A DNA stretch of 64,000 bases from Pseudomonas sp. L5B5 (GTDB lineage Bacteria > Pseudomonadota > Gammaproteobacteria > Pseudomonadales > Pseudomonadaceae). The stretch lies in the NCBI RefSeq assembly GCF_020520285.1, contig NZ_CP084742.1, positions 868,001 through 932,000 of the forward strand. The letters are read 5' to 3'. Within the stretch, counting starts at the first letter, position 1, and each line of letters begins with the position of its first letter. This document shows, piece after piece, positions 37,980 through 46,208 of the stretch. A model generated the notes under the pieces. The model was not told the DNA's origin. It saw only the letters and a list, made by a program, of their open reading frames with translations, and did no database searches. The position numbers were made by a program, and so were the translations under genes.

Positions 37980-39459
37980 CTGGCGTCTCTGGACCCTCGC
38001 CTGCCTGTGCCTGTCGAGCCCTTTCGCCCAGGCCAAGGACCTGGTCGATCCGCCTTCGGCGCCGACCATGCGCAGCAGCCATGAACGCAGCGCCTTGCTG
38101 AGCCAGCAGATCACCAACCTGACCCTGGGGGATGCTGTCTACCTGGGGCTGCGCAACAACCGCAGCATCCGCAGCTCCTACCTGCAGCGGGTGGCGCAGA
38201 AATTCGACCTGCGCGTCTCCGAAGATACCTTCAATCCCAAACTGCTGATCACGGGTAACTATCGCAGCAGCAGGAGCAGTGACGACATCGGCCAGAAAGC
38301 CAACATCACTCCGACGACGAGCCTGCTGGGGGAGTACGGAACGCGCCTGAGCATGGCCTGGACCCAGGATATGAGCCGCGCCGACCGGGCTGGCCGCAAC
38401 CGCAGCGACGGCCTGGACCTGTCGATCATCCAGCCCTTGCTGCGGGGTGCCGGCAAGGATGTCACCACCGCCCCCCTGCGCATGGCGCGGATCAATGAAC
38501 AGAGCAATCGCCTCAACCTCAAGGCCATGGTCGCCCAGACCATTACCTCGATCATCACTGCGTACCGAGAACTGTTGCGGTCCCAGGAGCAATTGATCAT
38601 CACCCAGGACGCCCTGAAGCGCGCCCACGCCTTGCTGGATGTCAACCGTGCACTGATTGCCGCCGGACGCATGGCCGAATTCGAGATCGTGCAGACCGAG
38701 GCCGATATCGCCAGCCAGGAACTGGGGGTGGAAGAAGCGCGTAACCAGATGGATCTCAATCGCCTGTCGCTGCTGCGCCTGCTGGCGCTGGACCTGTCCT
38801 CGCCCATCCATGCCAGCGAGGCCCTGCAGGCCTCGAAGATCACCATCGACAAGAGCGAGGCCCTGCGGCTGGCCCAAGTCCAGCAACCCGAATACCTGGC
38901 CAGCCTGCTAGGCAGCCAATTGGCGGACTTGAACCTGGTGATCGCCAAGGACCAGGGACGCTGGGATGTGAACCTGGTCGCAGGAGCCAACCAGACCCGC
39001 AATCGATACGACAACGACACGCGCAACGACTCCGAGCGCAAATGGAACGGCTATACCGGCGTGGAGGTACGCATTCCCATCGGTGACCTGAGCACTCGCC
39101 AGGCCGAAGTCCGAGCCCGGGTCAATGTCGAGGACCAGGAGATCCGCCTGGCCGATGCGCGCCAGGTGCTGGAGCGGGACGTCAACAACGTGGTACGCGA
39201 CCTGGGCACCCGCTGGCGCCAGTACGAGATCGCCCAGCGAGCCAGCGAGCTGTCGAAACGCAAGCTGGACATCGAACGCGACAAGCTCAGTGCCGGCCGC
39301 TCGAGCAACTTCCAGGTCCTGAGTTTCGAGAGCGATCTGCGCAATGCCGAGAATGCCCGGCTCAACGCACTGATCGCCTACCTCAACGCCCAGACACAGA
39401 TGGACCTGACCCTGGGCATGACATTGGAAAGCTGGGAGATTGCGCTCAATGACTTCTGA
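37972..39459 (+). CDS. TolC-family outer membrane channel of the ABC exporter
   Basis: 495 residues with a signal peptide (LWTLACLCLSSPFAQA) and two repeated TolC/OEP domains with long coiled-coil helices (about 160-280 and 350-480), e.g. LGVEEARNQMDLNRLSLLRLL and IRLADARQVLERDVNNVVRDL. It forms the trimeric duct of the exporter. It starts 8 bp inside the permease gene and ends 11 bp inside the adaptor gene, so translation is coupled throughout. Confidence 0.9.
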   Translation: MNDWRLWTLACLCLSSPFAQAKDLVDPPSAPTMRSSHERSALLSQQITNLTLGDAVYLGLRNNRSIRSSYLQRVAQKFDLRVSEDTFNPKLLITGNYRSSRSSDDIGQKANITPTTSLLGEYGTRLSMAWTQDMSRADRAGRNRSDGLDLSIIQPLLRGAGKDVTTAPLRMARINEQSNRLNLKAMVAQTITSIITAYRELLRSQEQLIITQDALKRAHALLDVNRALIAAGRMAEFEIVQTEADIASQELGVEEARNQMDLNRLSLLRLLALDLSSPIHASEALQASKITIDKSEALRLAQVQQPEYLASLLGSQLADLNLVIAKDQGRWDVNLVAGANQTRNRYDNDTRNDSERKWNGYTGVEVRIPIGDLSTRQAEVRARVNVEDQEIRLADARQVLERDVNNVVRDLGTRWRQYEIAQRASELSKRKLDIERDKLSAGRSSNFQVLSFESDLRNAENARLNALIAYLNAQTQMDLTLGMTLESWEIALNDF

Positions 39460-40741
39460 CAAGCCGCAGGCCGGCAAGCACCGACGCCATGTCCTGCAGG
39501 CACTCGCCCTGGCCGTCGGCATCGCCATCGGTGGGGTGGTCCTGGTCAATTACCAGTCCCCCGCCGCCGAACAACCAGGCAGCGGCCGCTGGGTGACGGT
39601 CCAGGGCGCGCCACTGACTCACCAGATCGGCCTGGTGGGCAAGATCGAGCCACAGAAGACCATCACCCTGACCGCGCCTTTCGAAGGCAATGTACAGGCC
39701 AGCCTGGTGGAACAGGGGCAGCGCGTCGAAGCTGGGCAAGTCCTTTTGCAGATGGACCCCGGGCTGGTGGAAATCCAGTTGCGGGATGCGCTTGCCGTCC
39801 AGCTCAAGGCCCGTCGTTCGGTCCAGGAGTTGATGGACTGGAACAATGGCGGGACGGTCGCCCGGGCACGACGGACCCTGCGCAATTCGCAGATGTCCCT
39901 GGCCAATACCGAGCGCAAGCTCCGGGAAAGCCAGAGCCTGTTCCAGCGCGGCATCATCCCGCGCAACGAACTGACCGACCTGGAACAACAGGCACAGATG
40001 CAGCGCATGGACCTGACTGCCGCCCAGGGCGAACTGCAACAGGCACTCAACCAGGGTTCGGGCGAATACCGGCAGATTGCCGATATGGAACTGACCAATG
40101 CCACGGTCAAGTATGAAAGCCTGCGCAAGCTGCTGGAGGCCAAGGATGTGATCGCGCCCTTTGCCGGGATCGTCGTGCCGCCCCCTGGCGGTACAAGCAC
40201 CAATCCGGCAACGACGGCCAACGGGCCAGTACAGACCGGCGCCCACCTGGGTCTGGGCCAAGTCCTGTTCGGCCTGGCCAATATCGAACAACTGAAGATC
40301 GTCAGCAAAGTCTCGGAGCTGGATATCAACCAGCTGCATCAGGGCCAGCGCGTCGAGATCCTGGGCGACGGCTTTGACGGCGAACGCCTGGAGGGCGTGG
40401 TGGATATCGTCAGCAGCCTGGCCATACCCAACGATTCGCCCGGGGCCAGCGCCCAGTTCCCGGTGACGCTGTCGGTGCCCAAGCTGACCCAGGAACAACT
40501 GCAACGGGTGCGCCTGGGCATGAGCGCCCGGCTGACCATCATCACCTACAGCAACGACCAGGCAATCGTGGTGCCAGCCACTGCAATCCAGCGCGGCGCC
40601 GACGGCATGAGCGTGGAATTTCGCACCTCGGCCGATCAGCCCGCCAGGCGCGTACCGGTGACCGTGGGCCAGTCGACCGCCGAGGGCGTGGAAGTGTTCG
40701 GCCTGCAATCGGGCCAGGTGCACCTGCCCGAGGGCCAGTGA
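39449..40741 (+). CDS. Periplasmic adaptor (HlyD/MacA-type) of the ABC exporter
   Basis: 430 residues. One N-terminal membrane helix (VLQALALAVGIAIGGVVLV), a lipoyl half (IGLVGKIEPQKTITLTAPFEG), a long coiled-coil hairpin (about 90-190), the second lipoyl half (AKDVIAPFAGIVVPP) and beta-barrel domains. It is last in the operon, which is unusual since adaptor genes normally come first in MacAB-type operons. The ATG at 39449 lies inside the 3' end of the channel gene; a TTG three codons earlier is less likely. Confidence 0.9.
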   Translation: MTSDKPQAGKHRRHVLQALALAVGIAIGGVVLVNYQSPAAEQPGSGRWVTVQGAPLTHQIGLVGKIEPQKTITLTAPFEGNVQASLVEQGQRVEAGQVLLQMDPGLVEIQLRDALAVQLKARRSVQELMDWNNGGTVARARRTLRNSQMSLANTERKLRESQSLFQRGIIPRNELTDLEQQAQMQRMDLTAAQGELQQALNQGSGEYRQIADMELTNATVKYESLRKLLEAKDVIAPFAGIVVPPPGGTSTNPATTANGPVQTGAHLGLGQVLFGLANIEQLKIVSKVSELDINQLHQGQRVEILGDGFDGERLEGVVDIVSSLAIPNDSPGASAQFPVTLSVPKLTQEQLQRVRLGMSARLTIITYSNDQAIVVPATAIQRGADGMSVEFRTSADQPARRVPVTVGQSTAEGVEVFGLQSGQVHLPEGQ

Positions 40742-40778
40742 GCACGCTGCGGGGTCATGCCGATCAGTTGAGGAAATG

Positions 40779-40880
40779 GTAGGAGCGAGGCTTGCCCGCG
40801 ATGGACGTCAGAGCGCTGCGTTTATCCAGTGGATACGCGCTACTGTTAACGACCATCGCGAGCAAGCTTCGCTCCTACAG
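40779..40880. repeat. REPIN: two inverted REP sequences
   Basis: GTAGGAGCGAGGCTTGCCCG at 40779 faces its inverted partner (CGCGAGCAAGCTTCGCTCCT, ending at 40876) across about 55 bp. This is the pseudomonad REP core GTAGGAGCGAGCTTGCTCGCG in the paired REPIN arrangement mobilised by RAYT transposases. It lies between convergent gene ends, where it can also act as a transcript end. Confidence 0.85.
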
Positions 40881-40910
40881 GGGATCACCGCGCCCGTTGT
40901 GTTCAGCCGT

Positions 40911-42614
40911 TCAGCGCAAGGCCCGGCGCAGGACCTTGCCGACGGTGGTCTTGGGCAGCTCTTCGGTACGGAACTCGACATAGCGTGGCAGCTTGTAACC
41001 GGTCAGGTACTCGCGACAGTGGGCCAGGATCTGCTCCTGGGTCAGGCTCGGGTCCTTGCGCACCACGAAGATCTTCACCTTTTCCCCGGTTACCTCGTCC
41101 TCGATGCCAATGGCCGCCACTTCCGCCACCCCCGGATGCAGGGCCACCACATCCTCGATTTCGTTGGGATACACGTTGAAGCCGGAGACCAGGATCATGT
41201 CCTTCTTGCGATCCACCAGGCGGATGAAACCCTGCTCGTTCATCACCCCGATATCGCCGGTGGAGAGCCAGCCATGGCGATCTAGGACCTTGGCGGTTTC
41301 CTCGGGACGCTGCCAGTAGCCCTTCATCACTTGCGGACCGCGGACCTGCAACTCGCCCTCCTCGCCGATCTGTGCCAATTGGCCGTCCTCGCGCATGAAG
41401 CGCACCCAGGTCGATGGCAGCGGCACCCCGATGGTGCCGCTGAAGTCGCTCTCGCGCATGCGGGAAATGTCGATCGGGCTGATGCTCACCACCGGCGAGC
41501 ATTCGGTCAGGCCATAGCCCTCGACGATCGGCACCCCGGTCACCTCCTTCCAGCGCCGGGCCACCGCGGTATGGGTGGCCATGCCACCGGCGATCGAGAG
41601 TTTCAGATCGGAGAAGTCACGCCCTCGAAACTCTTCGTTTTCCAGCAGGCCGTTGAACAGGGTGTTGACGCCGACGATGCCGCTGAACTTCTCCTTGCGC
41701 AGGATCATCTGCACCCGTTTCACGTCCCGGGGGTTGGCGATCAGGATATTGCGCCCGCCCAGGCACATGAACATCAGGCAGTTCACGGTCAGCGACAGTA
41801 CGTGGTACAGCGGCAGCAAGGTGACGTTGGTTTCCTGCTGGTTTTCGTCCAGCTGGTCACCGACCCAGGCCTTGGCCTGCATCAGGTTGGCCAGGATATT
41901 GCGGTGGGTGAGCATGGCTCCCTTGGCATCCCCGGTGGTGCCACCGGTGTACTGCAAGAAGGCAATGTCGCCCTGCGCAAGGTCCACCGGCCGGTGTTCC
42001 AGTACCGCCGCCAGCTTCATCATCGCCGGGAAGCGGATCGAGCCCGGCAAGTTGAACTTGGGCACCTGCTTCTGCACATGGCGCAGGACGAAATTCAGCG
42101 CCGCGCCCTTGAAGGTGCCCACCAGGTCGCCGATGGAGGCCACCACGATGTTCTTCAGCTTGCTCCCGGGCATGGCCTGTTCCAGGGTGTGGGCGAAGTT
42201 CTCGAAGATCACCACGGTCTCGGCGCCGCTGTCCTTGAGCAGATGGCGCAATTCGTGAGCGGTGTACAACGGGTTGACGTTGACCACCACTGCCCCCACC
42301 AGCAGGGTGCCGAACAGGCAGATCGGATATTGCAGGCTGTTGGGCATCATCAAGGCCACCCGGTCGCCCTTCTTCACCCCTTTGGACTGCAACCAGGCGG
42401 CGAAGGCGAACACCCGCTTCTCCCACAGGTCGTAGCCCATCTCGGTGCCGATGCTGACATAGGCCACCCGTTGTCGATACTTGTCCACGTGTTCGAGAAA
42501 CACTTCGCGCAACGACGGGTAACGGTCGATGTCGGCTTCGATATCGCTGGGTACACCCTGCATATAGGCACTGAGCCAGATACGCTCGACGGGTTGCAGG
42601 CTTACGACGCTCAT
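40911..42614 (-). CDS. fadD: Long-chain fatty acid--CoA ligase FadD
   Basis: A 567-residue adenylate-forming enzyme that activates fatty acids with ATP and CoA on the inner membrane face. Motifs: FLQYTGGTTGDAKGAMLTH (P-loop), YGLTECSPVVS, GWLSTGDIG, and the FadD signature DRKKDMILVSGFNVYPNEIE; catalytic lysine in LPKTTVGKVLRR. Length is normal. AAGGAG precedes the ATG at 42614, 19 bp after the thiolase stop, making it the last gene of the FadE-FabG-MaoC-thiolase-FadD block. Confidence 0.95.
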   Translation of the reverse strand: MSVVSLQPVERIWLSAYMQGVPSDIEADIDRYPSLREVFLEHVDKYRQRVAYVSIGTEMGYDLWEKRVFAFAAWLQSKGVKKGDRVALMMPNSLQYPICLFGTLLVGAVVVNVNPLYTAHELRHLLKDSGAETVVIFENFAHTLEQAMPGSKLKNIVVASIGDLVGTFKGAALNFVLRHVQKQVPKFNLPGSIRFPAMMKLAAVLEHRPVDLAQGDIAFLQYTGGTTGDAKGAMLTHRNILANLMQAKAWVGDQLDENQQETNVTLLPLYHVLSLTVNCLMFMCLGGRNILIANPRDVKRVQMILRKEKFSGIVGVNTLFNGLLENEEFRGRDFSDLKLSIAGGMATHTAVARRWKEVTGVPIVEGYGLTECSPVVSISPIDISRMRESDFSGTIGVPLPSTWVRFMREDGQLAQIGEEGELQVRGPQVMKGYWQRPEETAKVLDRHGWLSTGDIGVMNEQGFIRLVDRKKDMILVSGFNVYPNEIEDVVALHPGVAEVAAIGIEDEVTGEKVKIFVVRKDPSLTQEQILAHCREYLTGYKLPRYVEFRTEELPKTTVGKVLRRALR

Positions 42615-42633
42615 TGGCAGTCTCCTTGTTATT

Positions 42634-43932
42634 TTATTTTTCGACGATAGCGGTGACGCCCAGGCCGCCTGCTGCACAGACGGATATCAGTCCGCGGCCT
42701 CCACCGCGTTCGTGGATCGCCTTGGCCAGGGCCGCCAGCAGGCGCCCACCAGTGGCGGCGAAGGGATGCCCGCAACCCAGGGAGCCGCCGTTGACGTTGA
42801 GCTTGGCGCGATCGATGCTGCCCAGCGGTCCTTGCAGCTCGAGCTTGTCCCGGCAGTAGTCGGCATCCTCCCAGGCCTTGAGGGTGCACAGCACCTGGGC
42901 GGCGAAGGCCTCGTGGATCTCGTAGAAGTCGAAGTCGCCAAGCTCCAGCCCCTCCCGGGCCAGCATGCGCGGCACGGCATAGGCCGGTGCCATCAGCAGG
43001 CCTTCGCTACCATCGACGAAGTTCACTGCCGCGGTTTCCCCGGTCCGCAGGTAGGCCAACACCGGCAGGTTGTTGGCGGCGGCCCATTCCTCGCTGGCCA
43101 GCAGTACCACCGAGGCACCATCGGTCAAAGGTGTGGAGTTGCCGGCAGTCAGGGTGCCGTTGTCGCGATCATAGGCTGGCCCCAGGCCGGCGAGTTTTTC
43201 CAGGCTGGCATCGGCCCGCAGGTTGTTGTCCCGCGCAAGGCCGCGATAGGGCGTCAGCAGGTCGTCGAAAAAGCCCCGTCGGTAGGCCGCATCCAGGCGC
43301 TGGTGGCTGGCCAGGGTCAGTTCGTCCTGGGCCAGGCGCTTGATCTGCCAGCGCTTGGCCATTTCTTCGCAGTGCTCGCCCATGGACAGACCGGTGCGCG
43401 GCTCGCCATTACGTGGCAGCAGCGGCTTGAAGAACATCCCCGGACGTACCTTGAGCAGGCTGCGCAGCTTGTTGCCGGTGCCCTTGGCGCGGTTGGCCGC
43501 GAGCAGGGTCCGACGCAAACCCTCGTTGATGCCGATGGGCGCATCGGAGGTGGTGTCGGAGCCGCCGGCAATCCCCACTTCGATCTGGCCCAGGGCGATC
43601 TTGTTGGCCACCAGCAGAGCCGCCTCGAGCCCGGTGCCACACGCCTGCTGCAGATCGTAGGCCGGGGTCTGCGGCGACAAGGTGGTTGACAGCACGCACT
43701 CGCGAGCCAGGTTGAAGTCCCGCGAGTGCTTGATCACCGCTCCCGCGGCGAACTCCCCCAGGCGCTGTCCGGACAGCCCGAAACGGTCCACCAGGCCTTG
43801 CAGCGCCGCCACCAGCAGGTCCTGGTTGCTGTCGTTGGCGTACACCGTGTTGGAACGGGCGAACGGAATCCGGTTGCCACCGATGATTGCCACCCGGCGC
43901 ACCGGCGCCGGATTGAAACTGTACTCAGTCAT
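42634..43932 (-). CDS. Acetyl-CoA C-acyltransferase (FadI/FadA2-like thiolase)
   Basis: A 432-residue thiolase that cleaves (or condenses) 3-ketoacyl-CoA. The acylated cysteine is C98 in LQQACGTGLEA, with HEAFAAQ (His), GGSLGCGHPFAATG and the second cysteine in CAAGGLG. The N-terminus RRVAIIGGNRIPFARSN is that of FadI / mycobacterial FadA2. It overlaps the MaoC gene by 4 bp (ATGA), so it is translationally coupled. Confidence 0.92.
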   Translation of the reverse strand: MTEYSFNPAPVRRVAIIGGNRIPFARSNTVYANDSNQDLLVAALQGLVDRFGLSGQRLGEFAAGAVIKHSRDFNLARECVLSTTLSPQTPAYDLQQACGTGLEAALLVANKIALGQIEVGIAGGSDTTSDAPIGINEGLRRTLLAANRAKGTGNKLRSLLKVRPGMFFKPLLPRNGEPRTGLSMGEHCEEMAKRWQIKRLAQDELTLASHQRLDAAYRRGFFDDLLTPYRGLARDNNLRADASLEKLAGLGPAYDRDNGTLTAGNSTPLTDGASVVLLASEEWAAANNLPVLAYLRTGETAAVNFVDGSEGLLMAPAYAVPRMLAREGLELGDFDFYEIHEAFAAQVLCTLKAWEDADYCRDKLELQGPLGSIDRAKLNVNGGSLGCGHPFAATGGRLLAALAKAIHERGGGRGLISVCAAGGLGVTAIVEK

Positions 43933-44822
43933 TGCCCAGCTCCCCAGGTCAGTAGGCCGCGCATGTGGGGCTTGTCGCCCGCGTTGTTGCGCACTTCGAA
44001 TTCATGGTGCGGGCCGTCGGGCACGCGGTTCCAGAGGGTCACCGAGGCCGGCAGGAAGATCGGCAGCTTGAACTCGCAGTCCAGTTTCGCCGCCGCCAGC
44101 GGATGCGGTGGTTGCTGCGCTGCCAGGGCCCGGCCCAGGGTCCACATGCCGTGGGCGATGGGCCGGCGAAAGCCGAACAGCCGGGCACCGAGCCACGAAG
44201 TGTGGATCGGGTTGAAGTCGCCGCTGACCTTGGCGAAACGCCGCCCCAGGTCCCCGGCCAGGCTCCAGCGCTGGGTGCGCACCAGGGCCTGTTCGTCCAG
44301 CTCCAGCGCGCCCGCCCAGGGTTCGCCCACAGGACCGGAGACACCGCGGCGCAGGTACAGGCTGTCGCCCTCCCAGGCCAAAGCGCCGCCACTGTAGGCT
44401 CGCGTGGCAATGGACAGGGCCTGGCCCTTGGGGTGGGCTATCCAGCGCCCGGCGAACACCTCCAGGCGCAGGGCCTGGCCCTCCTCCAGGCGCTGATGCT
44501 GGTGGATGCGGTTGGCCAAGTGGACCATGCCGCTGGCCGGATAGGGAAAGGTCCGGCTGGTGAGCAGCAACAGGTGCAGGGGAAAGGCCAGGGTATGGGG
44601 AAACGACAGCGGCACCCCATGCTCGCGGCGGAACCCGCAGGCCTGGGCATACCGGGCGACCTGCGCCGCCTCGAGTTCCACCGCCGGGCGTACCAGGCGT
44701 TCGATGGGCAGCTGCGGCGCGGCCTCCAGCTTGGGCTTGCGCAAACCGCGCAGGCCGTCGTAGAGCAACTGGCCCCGGGACGGTGGCGGTTCGATGATGC
44801 GGATCGTGGAGTCGGCATTCAT
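43929..44822 (-). CDS. MaoC-family (R)-specific enoyl-CoA hydratase / HtdX-like
   Basis: A 297-residue double hot-dog protein. The active-site Asp-His pair of the hydratase-2 motif is in KVSGDFNPIHTSWLGARLFGF (about 195-215), followed by IAHGMW. An N-terminal degenerate hot dog covers about 30-150. It hydrates trans-2-enoyl-CoA to the (R)-3-hydroxy product. Gene order beside a FabG4-like reductase and thiolase is as for mycobacterial HtdX. It starts 3 bp after the reductase stop. Confidence 0.9.
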   Translation of the reverse strand: MNADSTIRIIEPPPSRGQLLYDGLRGLRKPKLEAAPQLPIERLVRPAVELEAAQVARYAQACGFRREHGVPLSFPHTLAFPLHLLLLTSRTFPYPASGMVHLANRIHQHQRLEEGQALRLEVFAGRWIAHPKGQALSIATRAYSGGALAWEGDSLYLRRGVSGPVGEPWAGALELDEQALVRTQRWSLAGDLGRRFAKVSGDFNPIHTSWLGARLFGFRRPIAHGMWTLGRALAAQQPPHPLAAAKLDCEFKLPIFLPASVTLWNRVPDGPHHEFEVRNNAGDKPHMRGLLTWGAGQ

Positions 44823-44825
44823 GAT

Positions 44826-46178
44826 TCAGGCTCCCAGCAGGCTTTGCCCGCAGACGCGGACCACCTGCCCGTTGATCCCACCGGAGGCTGGATGGGCCAG
44901 CCAGGCGATGGTTTCTGCCACGTCCACTGCCTGCCCGCCCTGGGACATGGAGTTCATCCGCCGCCCCGCTTCGCGGATCATCAGCGGGATCTTGGCGGTC
45001 ATCTGGGTTTCGATGAACCCCGGGGCCACGCCATTGACCGTGATCTGCTGGCGGGCAGCCAGGGGCGCCAGGGCCTGCACCAGGCCGATGACTCCGGCCT
45101 TGGACGTGGCGTAGTTGCTCTGCCCGAGGTTGCCGGCGATTCCGGAAATGGACGATACGCAGACGATCCGCCCGCCCGGGTTCAGGCCCTGCCCCTCCAG
45201 CAGCGCCTGGCTGAGTAGCAGCGGCGCCTCCAGGTTGACCGCCATGACCTTGCGCCAGCCGGCCTCGGTCATCTTCGCCAGGGTCTTGTCCAGGGTGATG
45301 CCGGCGTTGTGCACCACGATATCGAAGGCCCCCTGCTCGCCCACGAACGCCAGCAGGCGCTGGCCTGCGTCGGCCGCGGTGATGTCCAGGGCCAGGGCGC
45401 TGCCCCCCAGGCTGGCGGCGGCTTGCTGCAGCTCGGCCTCGCTCTGCGGGATGTCCAGGCACACCACCTGGGCCCCTTCGCGCGCCAGGACCTTGGCGAT
45501 GGCCAGGCCGATGCCGCGGCAAGCTCCGGTGACCAGTGCCCGGCGTCCTTCCAGGGGCCGGTCCCAATCCAGTTGCCGGAGCACGTCCACCGGCTCGCCG
45601 ATGCGCACCACCTGGCCCGAGACATAGGCCGAGCGCCGGGACAGGAAGAAGCGCAGGCTGCTTTCCAGCTCGGCCTCGGCACCAGGCTCGACATACAGCA
45701 GCTGTACGGTGATGGCCCGGCGCAGCTCCTTGCCCAGGGAGCGCACGAACCCTTCCAGGGAGCGCTGGGCCACGGACTGGGCCAGCTGCGTGCAATGTTC
45801 GGGGGCAGTGCCCAGGATCAGCACCCGACCGTGGAGAGTCAGGCGCCGGACGTTGGCATGGAAAAAGCGATACAGCTCATCGAGCTGGGCCACGTCGCCC
45901 AGCCCGGTGGCATCGAAGACCACGCCCTGGACCTTCACGGTGGACGGCGCGTTGATGCTTGCGGCCTGGGCCGCCACGATGTCGGTGGCGGCGAAGATCC
46001 GTTGCAGCTCGCCCAGCAGGCGCCCCTCGGGCGCCGCGGCGAGGATCACCGGGTTGATCAGGTTGCCGCCCTGCCCCTCGCGATGCCGTTGCAGCGGCAC
46101 CGGTTGTGGCAGGCCGACGCGCTGGGCCAGCCAGCGCCCCCACCCGGAATTGACGAGCGAAAGATAACCGTCAGACAT
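44826..46178 (-). CDS. FabG4-like high-molecular-weight 3-oxoacyl reductase
   Basis: A 450-residue SDR. The N-terminal about 205 residues form an extra non-catalytic domain; the catalytic Rossmann domain follows, with TGACRGIG (217-224), NAG (291-293), Ser343, Tyr356 and Lys360 in YATSK. Ordinary FabG is about 245 residues; the long form matches FabG4, an NADH-dependent reductase acting on CoA thioesters. It is the second gene of the fadE block, 30 bp after fadE. Confidence 0.9.
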   Translation of the reverse strand: MSDGYLSLVNSGWGRWLAQRVGLPQPVPLQRHREGQGGNLINPVILAAAPEGRLLGELQRIFAATDIVAAQAASINAPSTVKVQGVVFDATGLGDVAQLDELYRFFHANVRRLTLHGRVLILGTAPEHCTQLAQSVAQRSLEGFVRSLGKELRRAITVQLLYVEPGAEAELESSLRFFLSRRSAYVSGQVVRIGEPVDVLRQLDWDRPLEGRRALVTGACRGIGLAIAKVLAREGAQVVCLDIPQSEAELQQAAASLGGSALALDITAADAGQRLLAFVGEQGAFDIVVHNAGITLDKTLAKMTEAGWRKVMAVNLEAPLLLSQALLEGQGLNPGGRIVCVSSISGIAGNLGQSNYATSKAGVIGLVQALAPLAARQQITVNGVAPGFIETQMTAKIPLMIREAGRRMNSMSQGGQAVDVAETIAWLAHPASGGINGQVVRVCGQSLLGA

Positions 46179-46208
46179 ATAAGGTTCCCAATCAAAACCA
46201 GTAGAGGG

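Noticed and set aside
44002..45795. 597-residue minus-strand frame spanning the MaoC and FabG4-like genes
   Set aside because: Overlaps both real genes in another frame, Pro/Arg/Gly-rich, no domain.
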